Shown here piece by piece: positions 32,596 to 43,919 of a DNA stretch of 64,000 nucleotides. Position 1 is the first letter of the stretch, and every line of letters starts with the position of its first letter. The translations under genes were made by a program, and so were the position numbers. This DNA is from Oxytricha trifallax (Eukaryota > Ciliophora > Spirotrichea > Sporadotrichida > Oxytrichidae): assembly GCA_000711775.1 (NCBI GenBank), contig ARYC01000109.1, positions 186,001-250,000 on the forward strand. Reading direction: 5' to 3'. The notes below the pieces were generated by a model. The model did not search any database, was not told the origin of the DNA, and saw only the letters and a program-made list of their open reading frames with translations.

Positions 32596-35500
32596 ATGAG
32601 CTGCTCTTAAGAGTCAATGTATGACAGTGATGACTCATGCTTTCAATCTAAGCCCTCAACAACAAATTCTCTATCATCAACGATAACTAAGTTGTTGACA
32701 AGGCTTAACAAAAGGGACTAAAAACAAAAATATAAAGAAAGTGTCAGAAACATTAAGACCCATTCTGACTTTAAGCAATATTTGATCAGGAAGATGCTGA
32801 AGTTCCATGATCAGAAGCGAAGATGATTTTAGGGTTTATCACAAAAAACTTTTAAGGGTATCTAAAATCACCCTAAGTATAAAGGATACCCTCTTAATGA
32901 GCTTGATCGAGATCATGTCAAGAACTTTATTAGAGTGAAGAGACAAAATCTTAAACGAAATATGAATAGCGTCAAAAAAAGGAAGACTCGATGTTAAACA
33001 AAAGAGGCCCTGAATATGAAAAGGCATCCAAAGCTCACAATATTATCTAGAAGCATCGAATCTAGGATCCATTCCAATGTGACAAGTTAGCCTCCCAAAC
33101 CCAAAACGATATGTCATAGTTGTCATTGTTCATGATTCAGCACTTCTCCGATCTTGAAGTTGAATTTCAAGCGTAGCATGATTTCGAAGTTAAACTCAGC
33201 GTTCATTTGGGACAGGGATTTTTACAGCTCGTTTGTTGAAACTTAAATCAAGCATTAGCAATAGCAAATAATAGATTTGTTCAAAAAAATGAGATTTAGT
33301 GCATTGAGTAGGAATTTACAAATTACTCACAGCAATAAATCCTTAAATTCTATTTAGCAGCATGCTAGATCATAAAAGAATTATCCTTAGAGGGCCAGAC
33401 TCTCATTCACACACTTTATCCTAACATTCAACACAACATCGATACCTCAGTTTTTGAAAATAGTCCTGGGTGTAATGGCATCATCAATAAACAGACATCT
33501 AAAAGATTTAAATTAGCCAATGACCGCTGGATTGGTTAGTATCCTGTTTGATTTAAATTTTCTCTAATCGCTCATGTCTCTCACTTTACCGGAGAGAATA
33601 CTAAACTTTCAATAGTCCCTAATAAATAGTGGATTCAGCGAAAGTGAAGCTGGGATGATTGTAAATTGTAGTGATAATTTTCTGTATGAGGATTGTATTT
33701 CAACTATCAGGAGGATCAATAAACTTTATTGAGAAGATCTTGTTAAAATGCTTTCAATAACAAAAGTGAAATAAGACCCCTCAAATCAAATAAATGAACT
33801 GCTAGGAATTTTCTCTCAAAGGAGAATAATACTAACTATGCTCACGAAGAGTGACCACATTAACCTGCAACTGGAAATATTGGTAGTCATGCTTCAATCA
33901 ATTAAGGACTATGGATTAGACCAACTAGAGTATATATTTAGCTGAGATGAAAATTTGTGGATGAGTGAACTTAGCAAGCTCTAATCATGCACCTAGAGTT
34001 TTTAAAACCAATCTTAGCTTGAATGAAAGAGCCAGGAAATGTGGTAAGAATTCTAAGAATCCTAGAACTCTGACCAAAAGATCACTATTGATGATATCTT
34101 GAAATGTTCCTTGTAAATGGAGGAGATTTGCTTAGATTACAAACATTCAACCTATTAGTCAACAGCAGCAATTGTTTTGAATAAGATTGAAAACAGCATT
34201 TAAGTCTAGATGCCAACTGCATCTGGCAAGGCATGGGTCCAAGGGTTATTGGCTTGTTTTTGGATATAGCAAGGGAAAAAAGTTGTTATATTAGTTCCTG
34301 AAAACATTCCAAAGATGCAAACCTAGAAATTTCTTCATGAGGCATCTAGTTGCAAATAGAAGCAATTGAAATTTTTTACATTACTAAAAGGTAGTATGAC
34401 ATTTCAATAGTTGATGAATTTGATCGAATTACTTGGAAGCATCCATTCTACTGTCACGATGGTAAGATGCAAGGTATCTGGGATATAGGACTGACTATGT
34501 TTTACTTGTTCAGTGCCACTTGTGATTAGGGGATCCAGAGAGTGCTTGCTCAGGTGTGCATAAAGCCAAAAATTCTAAAGTTCAAGAGCTAGTATGAATA
34601 ATTGAATGAGCTGAGGTAGGATTAGGGAGATGACGTTATCGTCTGTTCAAGTGAGGAAGAAAGGATATCAAGAATTAAGAACGAAATCTAAGAATGCGGC
34701 TAGGCGTTTCATTTATCTTTTGTGATGATCATGAGAAGAACATTGAGAAAAGCACAATTGAATAGATTTGCAAATTAAGAGTGAAGATAGGTATCTCTCA
34801 AAACACTTTAGAAGAAATTAAATCATGGCAAAATGGGGTGTTGATATTGTTAAAATAGATAAAAATAGGAAATTTTTTAAATTCATTAAATATCCAAATT
34901 AATAATTAATTATAACTGTAATGAATTAGGAGTGCGCGCAATACTAACCAGTTTTAGTTTTAAAATTAATTAATATATATTAGTGGTCCAGTGGTCTGGT
35001 CGAGTGTATGACTCAGTTCTTACTAATGAAACTTTTTCAATGTCTCTTGTAACAATATCAAGATTTTCAAGGATGTTCATTCTGAATCGGTAGAAGTTAA
35101 TATCTGGAAGATAAGCATCAGTAGCGTCAGTCTTAAATTTATCGGTGACAGTCACGTTGATGTAGTATTGATCACCATTTACTTCGTCTACAATAGGTGC
35201 ATCTTAAGCTTCAATACGGTGGAAAACAAAAACCCCGGCCAGATCACTAGACCACTAATATATATTAATTAATTTTAAACTAAAACTGATTAGTATTACA
35301 CGCACTCCTAATTCATTACAGTTATAATTAATTATTAATTTGGAAATTTAATGAATTTAAATAATTTCCTATTTTTATATATTTGAACAATACTAACTCA
35401 GGATGAAAGCGATGGATACAATACCAGGTTTAGAACTGATGCTTAAGTTCTTATTCCTTGTGAGATAACTTCTGAGGGCTAATATCTATAAATGAGAGGT

Positions 35501-35842
35501 AGGAGCTTAAGGAGCATGGGTACATTGCAGTCAAAATATTATCCAATATCTAATTTAACCAAACAGCAGATGCTACTCAGGATGAAGAAAATATCAATCG
35601 AAACATTTGACAAGTTGGAATAACTTGTTGCTTTGATTTACAAAAAGCGATTTAGCAAGATGCTTACAGAAGCGGTGACTGACGCCTAAAATTACCACGA
35701 TGTCATATTTAAAGTCTTGAAGATTTAAAGCAACTGATCGGAGAGAGCGCCTACAGAAAAATGCCAAAAACTTGATGTACTAATAAGAGATGACTCTAAT
35801 AAAGATGGGAATCTGTCATTGTATATTCTGTAAAGTTGTTGA
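32596..35842 (+). CDS. SecA-like SF2 helicase gene, split by a TIR element
   Basis: ATG 32596. Frame 1 stays open for 1.8 kb except for five TGA codons (32824, 33133, 33730, 33943, 34024). Helicase blocks follow: MPTASGKAWVQG near 34213 (Walker A), GKKVVILVPEN near 34270, YDISIVDEFDRITW at 34395 (Walker B, after a +2 shift), LFSATCDQG near 34495 (motif III), VSFIFCDDHEKN near 34706 (after a second shift) and NGVLIL near 34832. A 525-bp TIR element intervenes, then EGQYLQMRGRSLRSMGT near 35465 (motif VI), ending at TGA 35840-35842 after one more TGA at 35735. The Q..GRS motif VI with a following Gly fits SecA-type helicases better than DEAD-box proteins. The 480-codon N-terminus is unrecognised and includes a CHSCHC cluster. 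Confidence 0.6.
34857..35381. mobile_element. TIR element 2, about 142-bp inverted ends
   Basis: 34857-34999 and 35240-35381 are near-identical inverted repeats (shared GTAATGAATTAGGAGTGCG). The internal 240 bp are GC-richer and carry a coding-like frame. It sits between helicase motifs V and VI, so it is either an insertion that killed the gene or an IES that would be excised. Confidence 0.75.
34998..35245 (-). CDS. Cargo frame in TIR element 2
   Basis: Minus-strand frame of over 80 codons with one TAA as Gln, antisense to the helicase gene. It reads EVNGDQYYINVTVTDKFKT, AYLPDINFYRFRMNILENL and VSLVRTESYTRPDHWTTN, a convincing soluble-protein stretch with no start or stop of its own. It runs into both inverted repeats. 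It is probably a captured fragment of a gene that is not otherwise in this window. Homologue unknown. Confidence 0.5.
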
Positions 35843-37230
35843 TCTTAAAATTAATGATTCTTTCAAATTTTACAAATTGTAGCTAATTCATAGAAAAATG
35901 ATTTGTAATTATATGAAACAATATAGAATAACTTCTATACAAAAACTATTAAGATTTACAAAATTAACAAGTACAAACTCCTTTTGAATTCAAATACTTA
36001 TTAATTTTGAAGCAATTATTAACTCAAATTAGGTCTCACTATTCCACTGCGCTTAATTGCAATTCCTATATTAACAATTCATATTTATATAATAATTACG
36101 TATCTTATAATGTGTAAACATTCAAGGGATAAAAACACTGAGTATTTGCATTAATTTGATTTAATTCTGTAGCATATCCAAATAAAAACCTCTAAATAGC
36201 TCTGATAAGTACCAAATAGAGGAAGAACGTTGATATGTCAATCCTGCAGATGAACTACCAGATAATCTTAATGCTGTTGATGCCATTGGTTTAAGGTAGC
36301 TGTCTCTGTGTCTAAACAAGTCTTGCAGTTTTCATTATTTTTTAAAATAATAACTTATATCTACATAAAATCTACCACTATAATTATCTACATTAATTTC
36401 AATTAGATATTACTTAATATATGCATTTGCTTGAAGTTGAGAGAAGTGAGATGGAAAGAATGAATTCAAAGACGAAAGCATGTTCTTCATGGCAGCTGCA
36501 ACTAGAAGAATCAAGTACTGCAAGAGTCAGTGAGGGCAAAGGACATGCACTTCAAGGTAAGCCTAGTGAGGAGTAGCTGCATAAAGCTAAATCCCAAAGT
36601 AACTATCTTCTAGTATTCTGATATGATGAAATGTATGTAGAGTGATCCAGTGCAAGAGTTATTTGAGTGAAAGCAGCACTCTTCAAATAAAATATAAATA
36701 AAATAGTGATCCAGGAAGTTATTAATTAAGAACTTAATGAACTAACGATGGATAAATGATGTTATAATATGAAAATATCAGCCATCAAGGTGCTACACTG
36801 AAAGAGATGGTAGGTGTCAGCATGGATGTGCTCACACTGCCTAGACTGTCAAGTAAGAGCTTATTTCTGTGGTGATAGAGGCTTGTTATGATGAAAAAGG
36901 ACTGCATAACTGGGAATTAAATGGTACTTAGTAGTTACTAATTGCATTATTTATAAATATAAAAATATATTCACATATTTATTTGAATTTAAAATACTAA
37001 TTAATCGCAATATTTTATCATATAATTATAATTTCAAGGCATATTTGTAGATTACCTAGACAACTAACAGAATAAACTGAATAGACAGTACTCTAGTCTA
37101 CCAAGAACCAGAGTTATGATTTAGAAATTAAAGTTTAGAACTTTAGCAACTATATAGATGCTAATTATTACATTTAATGCTTAAATATAAAGGAGTTCTA
37201 TAATTGTTTCCCGTAATTAATATAATCATT
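35843..37230. other. Mostly AT-rich, possible small gene pieces
   Basis: Around 36435-36610 and 36780-36900 GC is somewhat higher and short plus-strand frames look weakly coding (for example MERMNSKTKACSSWQLQL). No domain, start or stop can be defended. Confidence 0.35.
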
Positions 37231-37489
37231 TCACTCTTGTACTTATGTAAATATTACATTTCTTAAATAATTATTATTTGATAATTAATGAGAATGTGTT
37301 AAATCTTACAACAAACACAAAGGAAGATAAGCATAGGTTGATTCATCAAGATCATTGACTCCGTAATTTATACCTCTTTCACTTTCAGGTTCACTATTAT
37401 TGGCGTTTCTTAGTACGCTCATTGAGAAATCTGTGTATGAAAGAGTCATTGCTAGTGCTTCTATTGTAAAGAATCCTCTTTTAAATTGT
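37231..37489 (-). CDS. Unknown gene piece
   Basis: Minus-strand frame to TGA 37231-37233. The first 60 codons are strongly protein-like: RGFFTIEALAMTLSYTDFS, RNANNSEPESERGINYGVND and DESTYAYLPLCLL. After that comes GTAAGA and AT-rich sequence, which may be an intron or IES border near 37312. An in-frame ATG is present near 37450. No domain was recognised. Confidence 0.4.
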
Positions 37490-37879
37490 TTATTTTGTTT
37501 GGCACATTTAAAAAAAATGATTTCGTAATTATTATTAATGAAAGATCAAATTGTTTGATTAATTATGATGAATTAGTAAGAAAGATAAATTTCATATTGA
37601 TTTAATCAGGATTATATTATATCAAATAAACCTAAATCTTAATAAATAAGTATTTGATACTTTAATATAATTTGCAATTAGTATTGTCTATCTGATTTTT
37701 TTTATTATAATTATTATAAATGAGATTTATTATTGTTAAATTAATACTAAGAAGATAACAATGTCGTATATTACGACTCGAGCCTCTGTTATTTCAGGTG
37801 CTAAAATCTTCAGCATATTACTTAATTCGAATTGATTAATATATATATTAGATGATGAATTTGGCCTTTAAGATTTAAA

Positions 37880-39150
37880 CTGTAAAATATCCCATGTAGT
37901 AGTATAAGATTGTCATATTCAAGTGAGAAATAATTCTCAAAAAGTTCAACTCAAAGGGTTAGTGACTGACTTATTAAACAAATAAGTTCGCCACAAAACA
38001 GGATATTGATCGAAAATCTTACCAACAACGAAGTTATTCTTCCTAAATTCTTAGTCAATTAAAATACCGACAAAGAAGTTTTTAGTTAGGGACAAATAAT
38101 TTTAACTGCTACACTCATTCTATAACCATACCTTCTATATCGATTAACACTAGGAAAAGAATTAGTAGTGGAGTACCTCATGGAGGGAAAACATCCACAT
38201 TTTATAAATGTTACTGTAAGACTATATCAAACAGGACCTTTAAAGTAAAGCAATAACTGAAGATTATGAAAAAGATCAAGATGCATGCATATGACACAGC
38301 ATTCATCTTCGTTCCAGGATAAATAGTTGATGATATTTAAAAATAATTCAGAGAACATTTCATAGACAATCGGCTTGTCATAAATGCCGATTAGTGCGTT
38401 GATATCAGCCTTTGTAAACTTGACATAATAACAAAAGACGTTCAGATATCTTAGATACCCTAAGTAGCCACACTTTAGAAATAAGTGGTAATTTCATATC
38501 TTTAAAGTAAGTTAAAGATATCCTATTTCAGTGTATTTAAAAGCTATGACGATCTCTATCATAGATTATATAACTATACATTTTTCAAAAGATTAGACAA
38601 GTTAACAGCTATATTGGTTGAATTATAACTAATATACAAGAGATGAAAGGAATAAATGAGATAAGCAGGAATTTTATTGCAAAGTAGAGATATATTTATG
38701 CTAGCTTTCTTGTTAAATAGATATAAGATGATCGCCTACTCTATATTCCTAGCAGATTTGCTAATAATCTCTTTAATAAAATAAAAATATCAATTAAAGG
38801 ATCTTACCTACCCTATATAAAGATGTACAAGATGAATAAATACGAGAACTAATGGTAAACAATAACTCTTCTTCTAAAATTATACTTATGGATTTACAAG
38901 TAAATATAGCTAAATGCTACATCTTCAGAGTCATTGCATAAAATACATAACTTACCCTTAAATGATTCTTAACACATCTTTAATACGAAACTCTTGGTAA
39001 ACCAACTATATAAAATGTGGAGATAATATCAAGACAAATTTGAAACATCTTCGCCATGTTAATATCAAAGCTTTCAGGTTTGTCATCAGTCAACCACCAA
39101 AGAACATACACAAAAAAATTAAAGAAAGAAGTAAATTCAGCCATACGACA
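37880..39150 (+). pseudogene. LINE reverse transcriptase, plus strand, decayed
   Basis: The open frame 38146-38646 reads RISSGVPHGGKTSTFY (equivalent of the QGxxLSP block), then KIKMHAYDTAFIFVPG, which matches the YADDTA catalytic region with one Asp lost, and NRLVINADQCVDISL, the usual following block. The upstream LLHSFYNHTFYI block is in another frame. Downstream pieces to about 39150 look like a thumb/C-terminal region. It is clearly different from LINE-A. It may be the RT core of the LINE-B family, but no overlap with those copies exists to test this. Confidence 0.5.
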
Positions 39151-39479
39151 TCAGTATAGTCTTAAATATTGGTAAAAAAAATTAAAATAAACATAGTTCA
39201 ATCTTAAATTAAAATAAAAAGTCATTAGAAAATACTAATGGAATTAAACAAAAAGTTCTTAACCTTAAAATTCTAATCAATTAAACAAATATAAGTTAGA
39301 GGTCACTTGAGGATTAAATGAGATAAAATTATAACATTAACTTAAAATATTTAGGTATAAACACAATTCAATTAAATATAAAATACAAAATAAAAGTTCA
39401 CTTCCAATTCTTGAGTTTAATGATTAAAATCAAATAAATTTAACATATCACTGTTTAATACTAAAGTCAAACCATTAAT

Positions 39480-40060
39480 CTTAGTCGTGACGTAGACGTA
39501 TCTGAGTGAGTTGACGTGGCAATTCCGTGACGTGGCAGTCATGAAGTGGAAAACTCCGAAAAAACAAATCTCGCTATCATCTAGTCTCTTCATAAAATCA
39601 AGAAGTCAACAGGTTATAACCCGGGGAAAGAGCTCGTAGAATTCAACCAGAGTGACAGAAGTTGGAGAAAAACACTTACCGATCTCACCGCTGCTGGGAA
39701 ACGTAATCCCTAGCCTTTCGCTGTGTTAGCTTCAGTACCCTAACCCGGTGTGGGAGAAAAATCCTTATCGTTGGCTTCAATGGTTTTCATCTTCTCACTT
39801 TTGAAGGCAGTGCGCACCTTCATCCTGCTCCCTATTACCTAGGAAACTGAACTCAAACCAGGTAACTCATCTGTTGCAGGGAAATCTTAGGATCCGGTTC
39901 ACTCGAAGAGTGTACGCTTACAGATTGAACCCCGCCGACTTGTCCCTCATGCGTTGCGCCCAGCAACCCCCTACCATGCCCTCGATAGGCCTTAGTGTAG
40001 TAGAAAGCTCTATTAGAAAGTCCTAAGTGGTTGGTACCACCTAGCAATTAACTTTCTAAT
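39480..40060. other. GC-rich island of unknown nature
   Basis: About 580 bp with GC far above the surroundings and sharp edges. It starts with repeated GACGTGGCA-like words (39488-39540). One plus-strand frame is open across most of it with one TGA near 39808, but its translation is not convincingly protein-like. It is not rRNA as far as I can judge. It could be a captured sequence, a non-coding gene or macronuclear-destined DNA. Confidence 0.4.
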
Positions 40061-40069
40061 TTAATATTA

Positions 40070-41300
40070 CTTCCAATTCTTTAAATTGCTTAAATACAAT
40101 GATTTGTCATTCTAATTTCATTAATCAAGTCATTTATTGTTAAAATAAAAATAGAAAGTGAAAGTATTAACGTCAAAACAAGCTTTCTTACAGCATATAT
40201 ATCTTCTTAATTATTTCATTGTTAAAACCTATGTTTATACTAATAAATAAAAAGAACATCTCAATGTTTAAATTGAATAGAAAATAAGGTAAAAACCGAT
40301 GTTTAAATTAATTAATCTCTTAGTTTTAAAACATCTTTCTACAAGATATAAGAAGAAATTGATTTATATGAATATATCCTTATAGTTATAAGAATACAAG
40401 ATAAAGTTAATGATATGTAAGATACTTATTTCAATCAATTTAATGATAAATATCATTTAGCATAAAATAACAATATCTAAGATCAAATATTAATGGTAAG
40501 TGAGGAAGTGAAAAGAAGGGAGAAAAATGATTGAAAAAAGTCTGAGAGCTAAAAGAAGAGGCATACAACAACATTCCAATAGTTTCTTGAAATACTAAAA
40601 ATTGTTTAAATATAGTATAAAAAGAAAAAGATAAGTTATAGGGATAAATAATAAAAAGAAATTACAGATAAAATGAAATTAATATAAAACATTTAATAAA
40701 CATAATAAAAATTGAAAAGAAGAAATATAAAGTAGGTAAAAAAATATTAAAGTAGGGCAGGATTCAAATTATAAAAAGAATTAAACTGGTTTCAAGAAAA
40801 TTGTCTAAATAAAATATAGATTAATATAAAACAAATATAATATAGTACAAATTTAATGAATAATAAAATAGTTATAAATAAATAAAAATGGAGAAATATT
40901 ACATAAATAAAGTATTTAAAAAAAAGAGCCATATTTGACAATATTTATAAATTATAATATTTTTATCAATTTTGGTCATTTACACCATTTTTCATAGTTG
41001 CGACAAGTTTTTTCTCTCAAATGTTGTAAAAAGTATTCAAACTATAAAGAGGACGCTGAACAATAGTTCATTACTTAGAGAGCAGTTATAGTAAAAATGA
41101 AGGTTTTCTGATGAGACAAAAATATAGTGATTTTGTAAAAGTCATGGTATTTGTGGAAATAATATTGTAACGTGATGTGGTATTTTCGGTGACCATGTCC
41201 ATGCATGCTTTTCAACTAATCAAATGAAGGCATGCAAGAGTAGCATACTTACGCAGTCATCGGAGCATTTGCACACGCAGACCATCGAAGTGGAGAGATT
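40070..41300. other. AT-rich region without recognised gene
   Basis: A/T-dominated. Close to its right end (41195-41250) two GCATGC words and somewhat higher GC occur. Nothing was identified. Confidence 0.45.
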
Positions 41301-41474
41301 ATTCAAAACCCCAAAATCCTTTCTGTAGTTTGATTGAGATTTTGGTTGATAAAAGTAGAATATTAACGCATTCTTTTTTAGAGTTTTAATAGGGTTTATG
41401 TAATCGTGATTTGGGGTCTGTTTATGATAATGAGTATATAGATTTATTGTTTAAGTTGCGCTATTGATGAAATG

Positions 41475-42450
41475 AATATAGTGAATAACTCAAGTCTGTT
41501 CTTAATTATACGTCTATAGCAAGGCTGTTCCATAAATAACCTGCTACTGTTAGGTATTACTGTCTGTTAGAATTGAATTTAAAGACATAACATCTTAATT
41601 CTAAGCCTAAGAGGCTTTTAATTTTTTAGCAGCATCATATCGATTCTCTTATTAATGATAAGACTCTTAAATACTGGGCTCACTTCTCTCTGGCCTAGAG
41701 AGCTGTGATGTTTCATCGCCAATTTCCTGAGATTTACATCTCTGCTTAATCTATAGCGAACATATATAAAAAGAATGAAATATCTTACAAGACAGTCAAT
41801 CGCATTAAGAGAGTGATTGACTTTAATGTTCCATTTTATAAGAATAATTTAAATTATATATTCGATTAAATGCAGAGAGCTTAATAGCATAATATAAAGT
41901 TCATACACGCTGATGAGACAGTATTCACCTTTAATATATTAATATCAAGGTCTTGGTAAAAGAGGTACAACAACATAGAAGTATATGATTAAAAGATTAA
42001 GGTTTAAACTCATGCAATACTTGGTAGAATAAGCGAATATAATGGCCTCGAGACTTAAGTTATAAACCCTCGCTCAATAAAGTCCGATTAATACATAAAG
42101 TTCTTGTAATAACTCAGAGATAAGTACGCCGACTAAGAGATTATTTTGTTTGTAGATAACTTATCATTCCATAAAACTAAAGACTCAAGGAAGGAATATG
42201 AAAGGTTAAACATAACACCTGTATTTAATGTTCCCTATAGTCCTCAGCACAATGGAATTGAATTATATTGGGGTTATTGAAAGGCCACTACAAGAAACTT
42301 CTACTCTATCACCTAATTCACTATCTGAAGATAGATACAGTCGATTTTGTTAAGAGTGCTGCTAAGAGAGTCAGCGATGATAAAGCAAAAGTATGCTCAA
42401 GAGAAGGGAGATTATGTGTATATAAATAAGTTTTAGATTTAAACGAATGA
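41475..42450 (+). pseudogene. TBE-A 42 kDa transposase, one frameshift
   Basis: DDE transposase of the TBE family (IS630/Tc1-like superfamily), which would excise and insert the element. One frame with many TAA/TAG as Gln runs from about 41480 to 42282. Catalytic blocks are FIHADETVFTF (first Asp), IILFVDNLSFHKTKDSR near 42150 (second Asp) and SPQHNGIELYWG near 42250 (Glu), so the acidic triad is present. A frameshift just after, near 42285, moves the last 55 codons into another frame, which ends at the same TGA position as copy B (42448-42450). A helix-turn-helix-like N-terminus (TVRYYCLLEL region) precedes. No clear start ATG. Confidence 0.8.
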
Positions 42451-42469
42451 ATAAGTTCACATATTAAAT

Positions 42470-42715
42470 TTGCCCGTAAATAAACTTGGCTTCTCTTTCT
42501 TTTCTTCCTCTTAAGCCTTTTTGGTCCTATGTTTCTTCTCTTAGTGCCTGCTCCTGCATCTACGTTCATCTCGTCTGGCTTTTATAAATCTCTGAAGAGT
42601 CTCTTACTTAATTCATGCTTTACTTGTGACTTTCTCTCTTTGTTTAACTTGCTGCACTCTTTCATCAAGTATATAGCAGTTCCAGGTTTTTCTATAAAGT
42701 TAGAAGACTAAGCTG
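42470..42715 (-). pseudogene. TBE-A 22 kDa protein, C-terminal part
   Basis: Minus-strand frame reading NFIEKPGTAIYLMKECSKL and KPDEMNVDAGAGTKRRN with a very basic end (KRLKRKKRKR). It matches the corresponding gene of transposon B (43920-44150) at most positions. It is cut at 42728 by insertion of transposon B. The function of this TBE protein is unknown. The basic tail suggests nucleic-acid binding or nuclear targeting. Confidence 0.75.
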
Positions 42716-42725
42716 TCTTGAGATG

Positions 42726-42728
42726 AAT
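42726..42728. repeat. AAT target duplication, left
   Basis: AAT directly before the left terminus of transposon B. The partner AAT is at 46850-46852. It fits the ANT target-site duplication known for TBE elements. Confidence 0.7.
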
Positions 42729-42935
42729 CATTACCCCAAAACTCCTTAGTGAGGTTTATAAGTGCTTTGATTTGTAAGGTATAGTTAGAGTCTTTTTGGA
42801 GTTAGAAGAGAAATTAGGTCAAATTGCAAAATGAGAAATAGAAATTAGCGAAATTTAGGGTATATTTATGATGAGTAATATTTAGATTTACTGCTTAAGC
42901 TTAGATATAGTACAAGTATTAATATAGACTAAGTC

Positions 42936-43884
42936 AAACCAGTGAAGAATTATACAGCCATAGCAAGACTCATACGCAAGAGTACCTCAACTGTTAGGTA
43001 TCACTGCATGTTAGCTGTTTAGCATTTTAATTCTGGTACTAAAAAACATCCAGTAAGAAAATAAAAGTTCACTCAGACCCATATTGACTATCTCTGTGAT
43101 TCTAAGACATTAAAGTATTGGGCTCACTTTCCTCTTGACTAACGAGCTGTCATGTTTCATCGCAAGTTTCCTGACATGCGTATCTCTCCTTAGACTATAG
43201 CCAATATTTATAGAAGAAATGGCATTACTTTCAAGACTGTCAACAGAGTGAAAAGAATAATTGCCATTTTATAGTAATAATTTAAACTTTATATATGATT
43301 AAATTATAAGAGCTATTTATAATAACATCAAGGTCATACACGCTGAGGAAGCAGTGTCTACATTCAAAACTTTTATTATTATGTCCAGGTAAAAAAAGTA
43401 CGATAATATAAAAGTATATGATTAAAAAGTAAAGGTTGCCACTCACGCATTTTAATGTGGTATTAGTGAAGATTCAGGTCTAGAAGCTTATATTATTCAT
43501 CCTAGCTCTATTAAGCGAGAGCAGTATATTGAGTTCTTGCATAAGCTCAGAGAGAAGTATAGCAACTAAGAAATCATCTTGTTTGTTGATAACTTATCAG
43601 TTCATAAGACTAAGGAGTCTAAGAAAGCTTATGAGGAGTTAAGCATAACTCCTGTATACAATGTTCCTTATAGCCCATAATTTAATGGAATTAAATTTTA
43701 CTGGAGTTCAATCAAGACTTACTACAAGAAGCTACTGCTGTATCATCTAATGCATGATTTACCAATCGATACAGTAGACTTAATAAAAAGTTGTTGTAAG
43801 AGAGTGAATAAATATAAGACTACGATATGTGCAAGGAGAGGAAGAATGAATGTTTATTAATAAGTTTTAGACTTAGATGAATGA
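42936..43884 (+). pseudogene. TBE-B 42 kDa transposase, catalytically altered
   Basis: Homologue of 41475-42450. The N-terminal half (HTH-like region, TVRYHCMLAV; then RAVMFHRKFPDMRISPQTIAN) is in one frame to about 43260. An 11-bp deletion relative to copy A then shifts the frame. The catalytic blocks read VIHAEEAVSTF, LFVDNLSVHKTK and SPQFNGIKFYWS. The first Asp has become Glu and the final Glu has become Lys. It ends at TGA 43882-43884, exactly where copy A ends. It is therefore inactive on two counts. Confidence 0.85.
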
Positions 43885-43919
43885 AATAGTTCACATATTA
43901 AATGGACCTTAAAAGGATT

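Noticed and set aside
32596..35842. Idea that the organism reads TGA as tryptophan throughout (karyorelict- or Condylostoma-like code).
   Set aside because: The LINE-A RT frame avoids TGA over about 590 codons and both TBE transposases stop at the same TGA, so TGA acts as stop in general. I kept only gene-specific recoding or nonsense mutation as options.
36435..36900. Possible small coding pieces of slightly higher GC.
   Set aside because: Frames are short and inconsistent, with no motif, start or stop to support a gene.
39853..40047. 64-codon minus-strand frame in the GC-rich island.
   Set aside because: The translation lacks protein character, and frames on the other strand are equally open.
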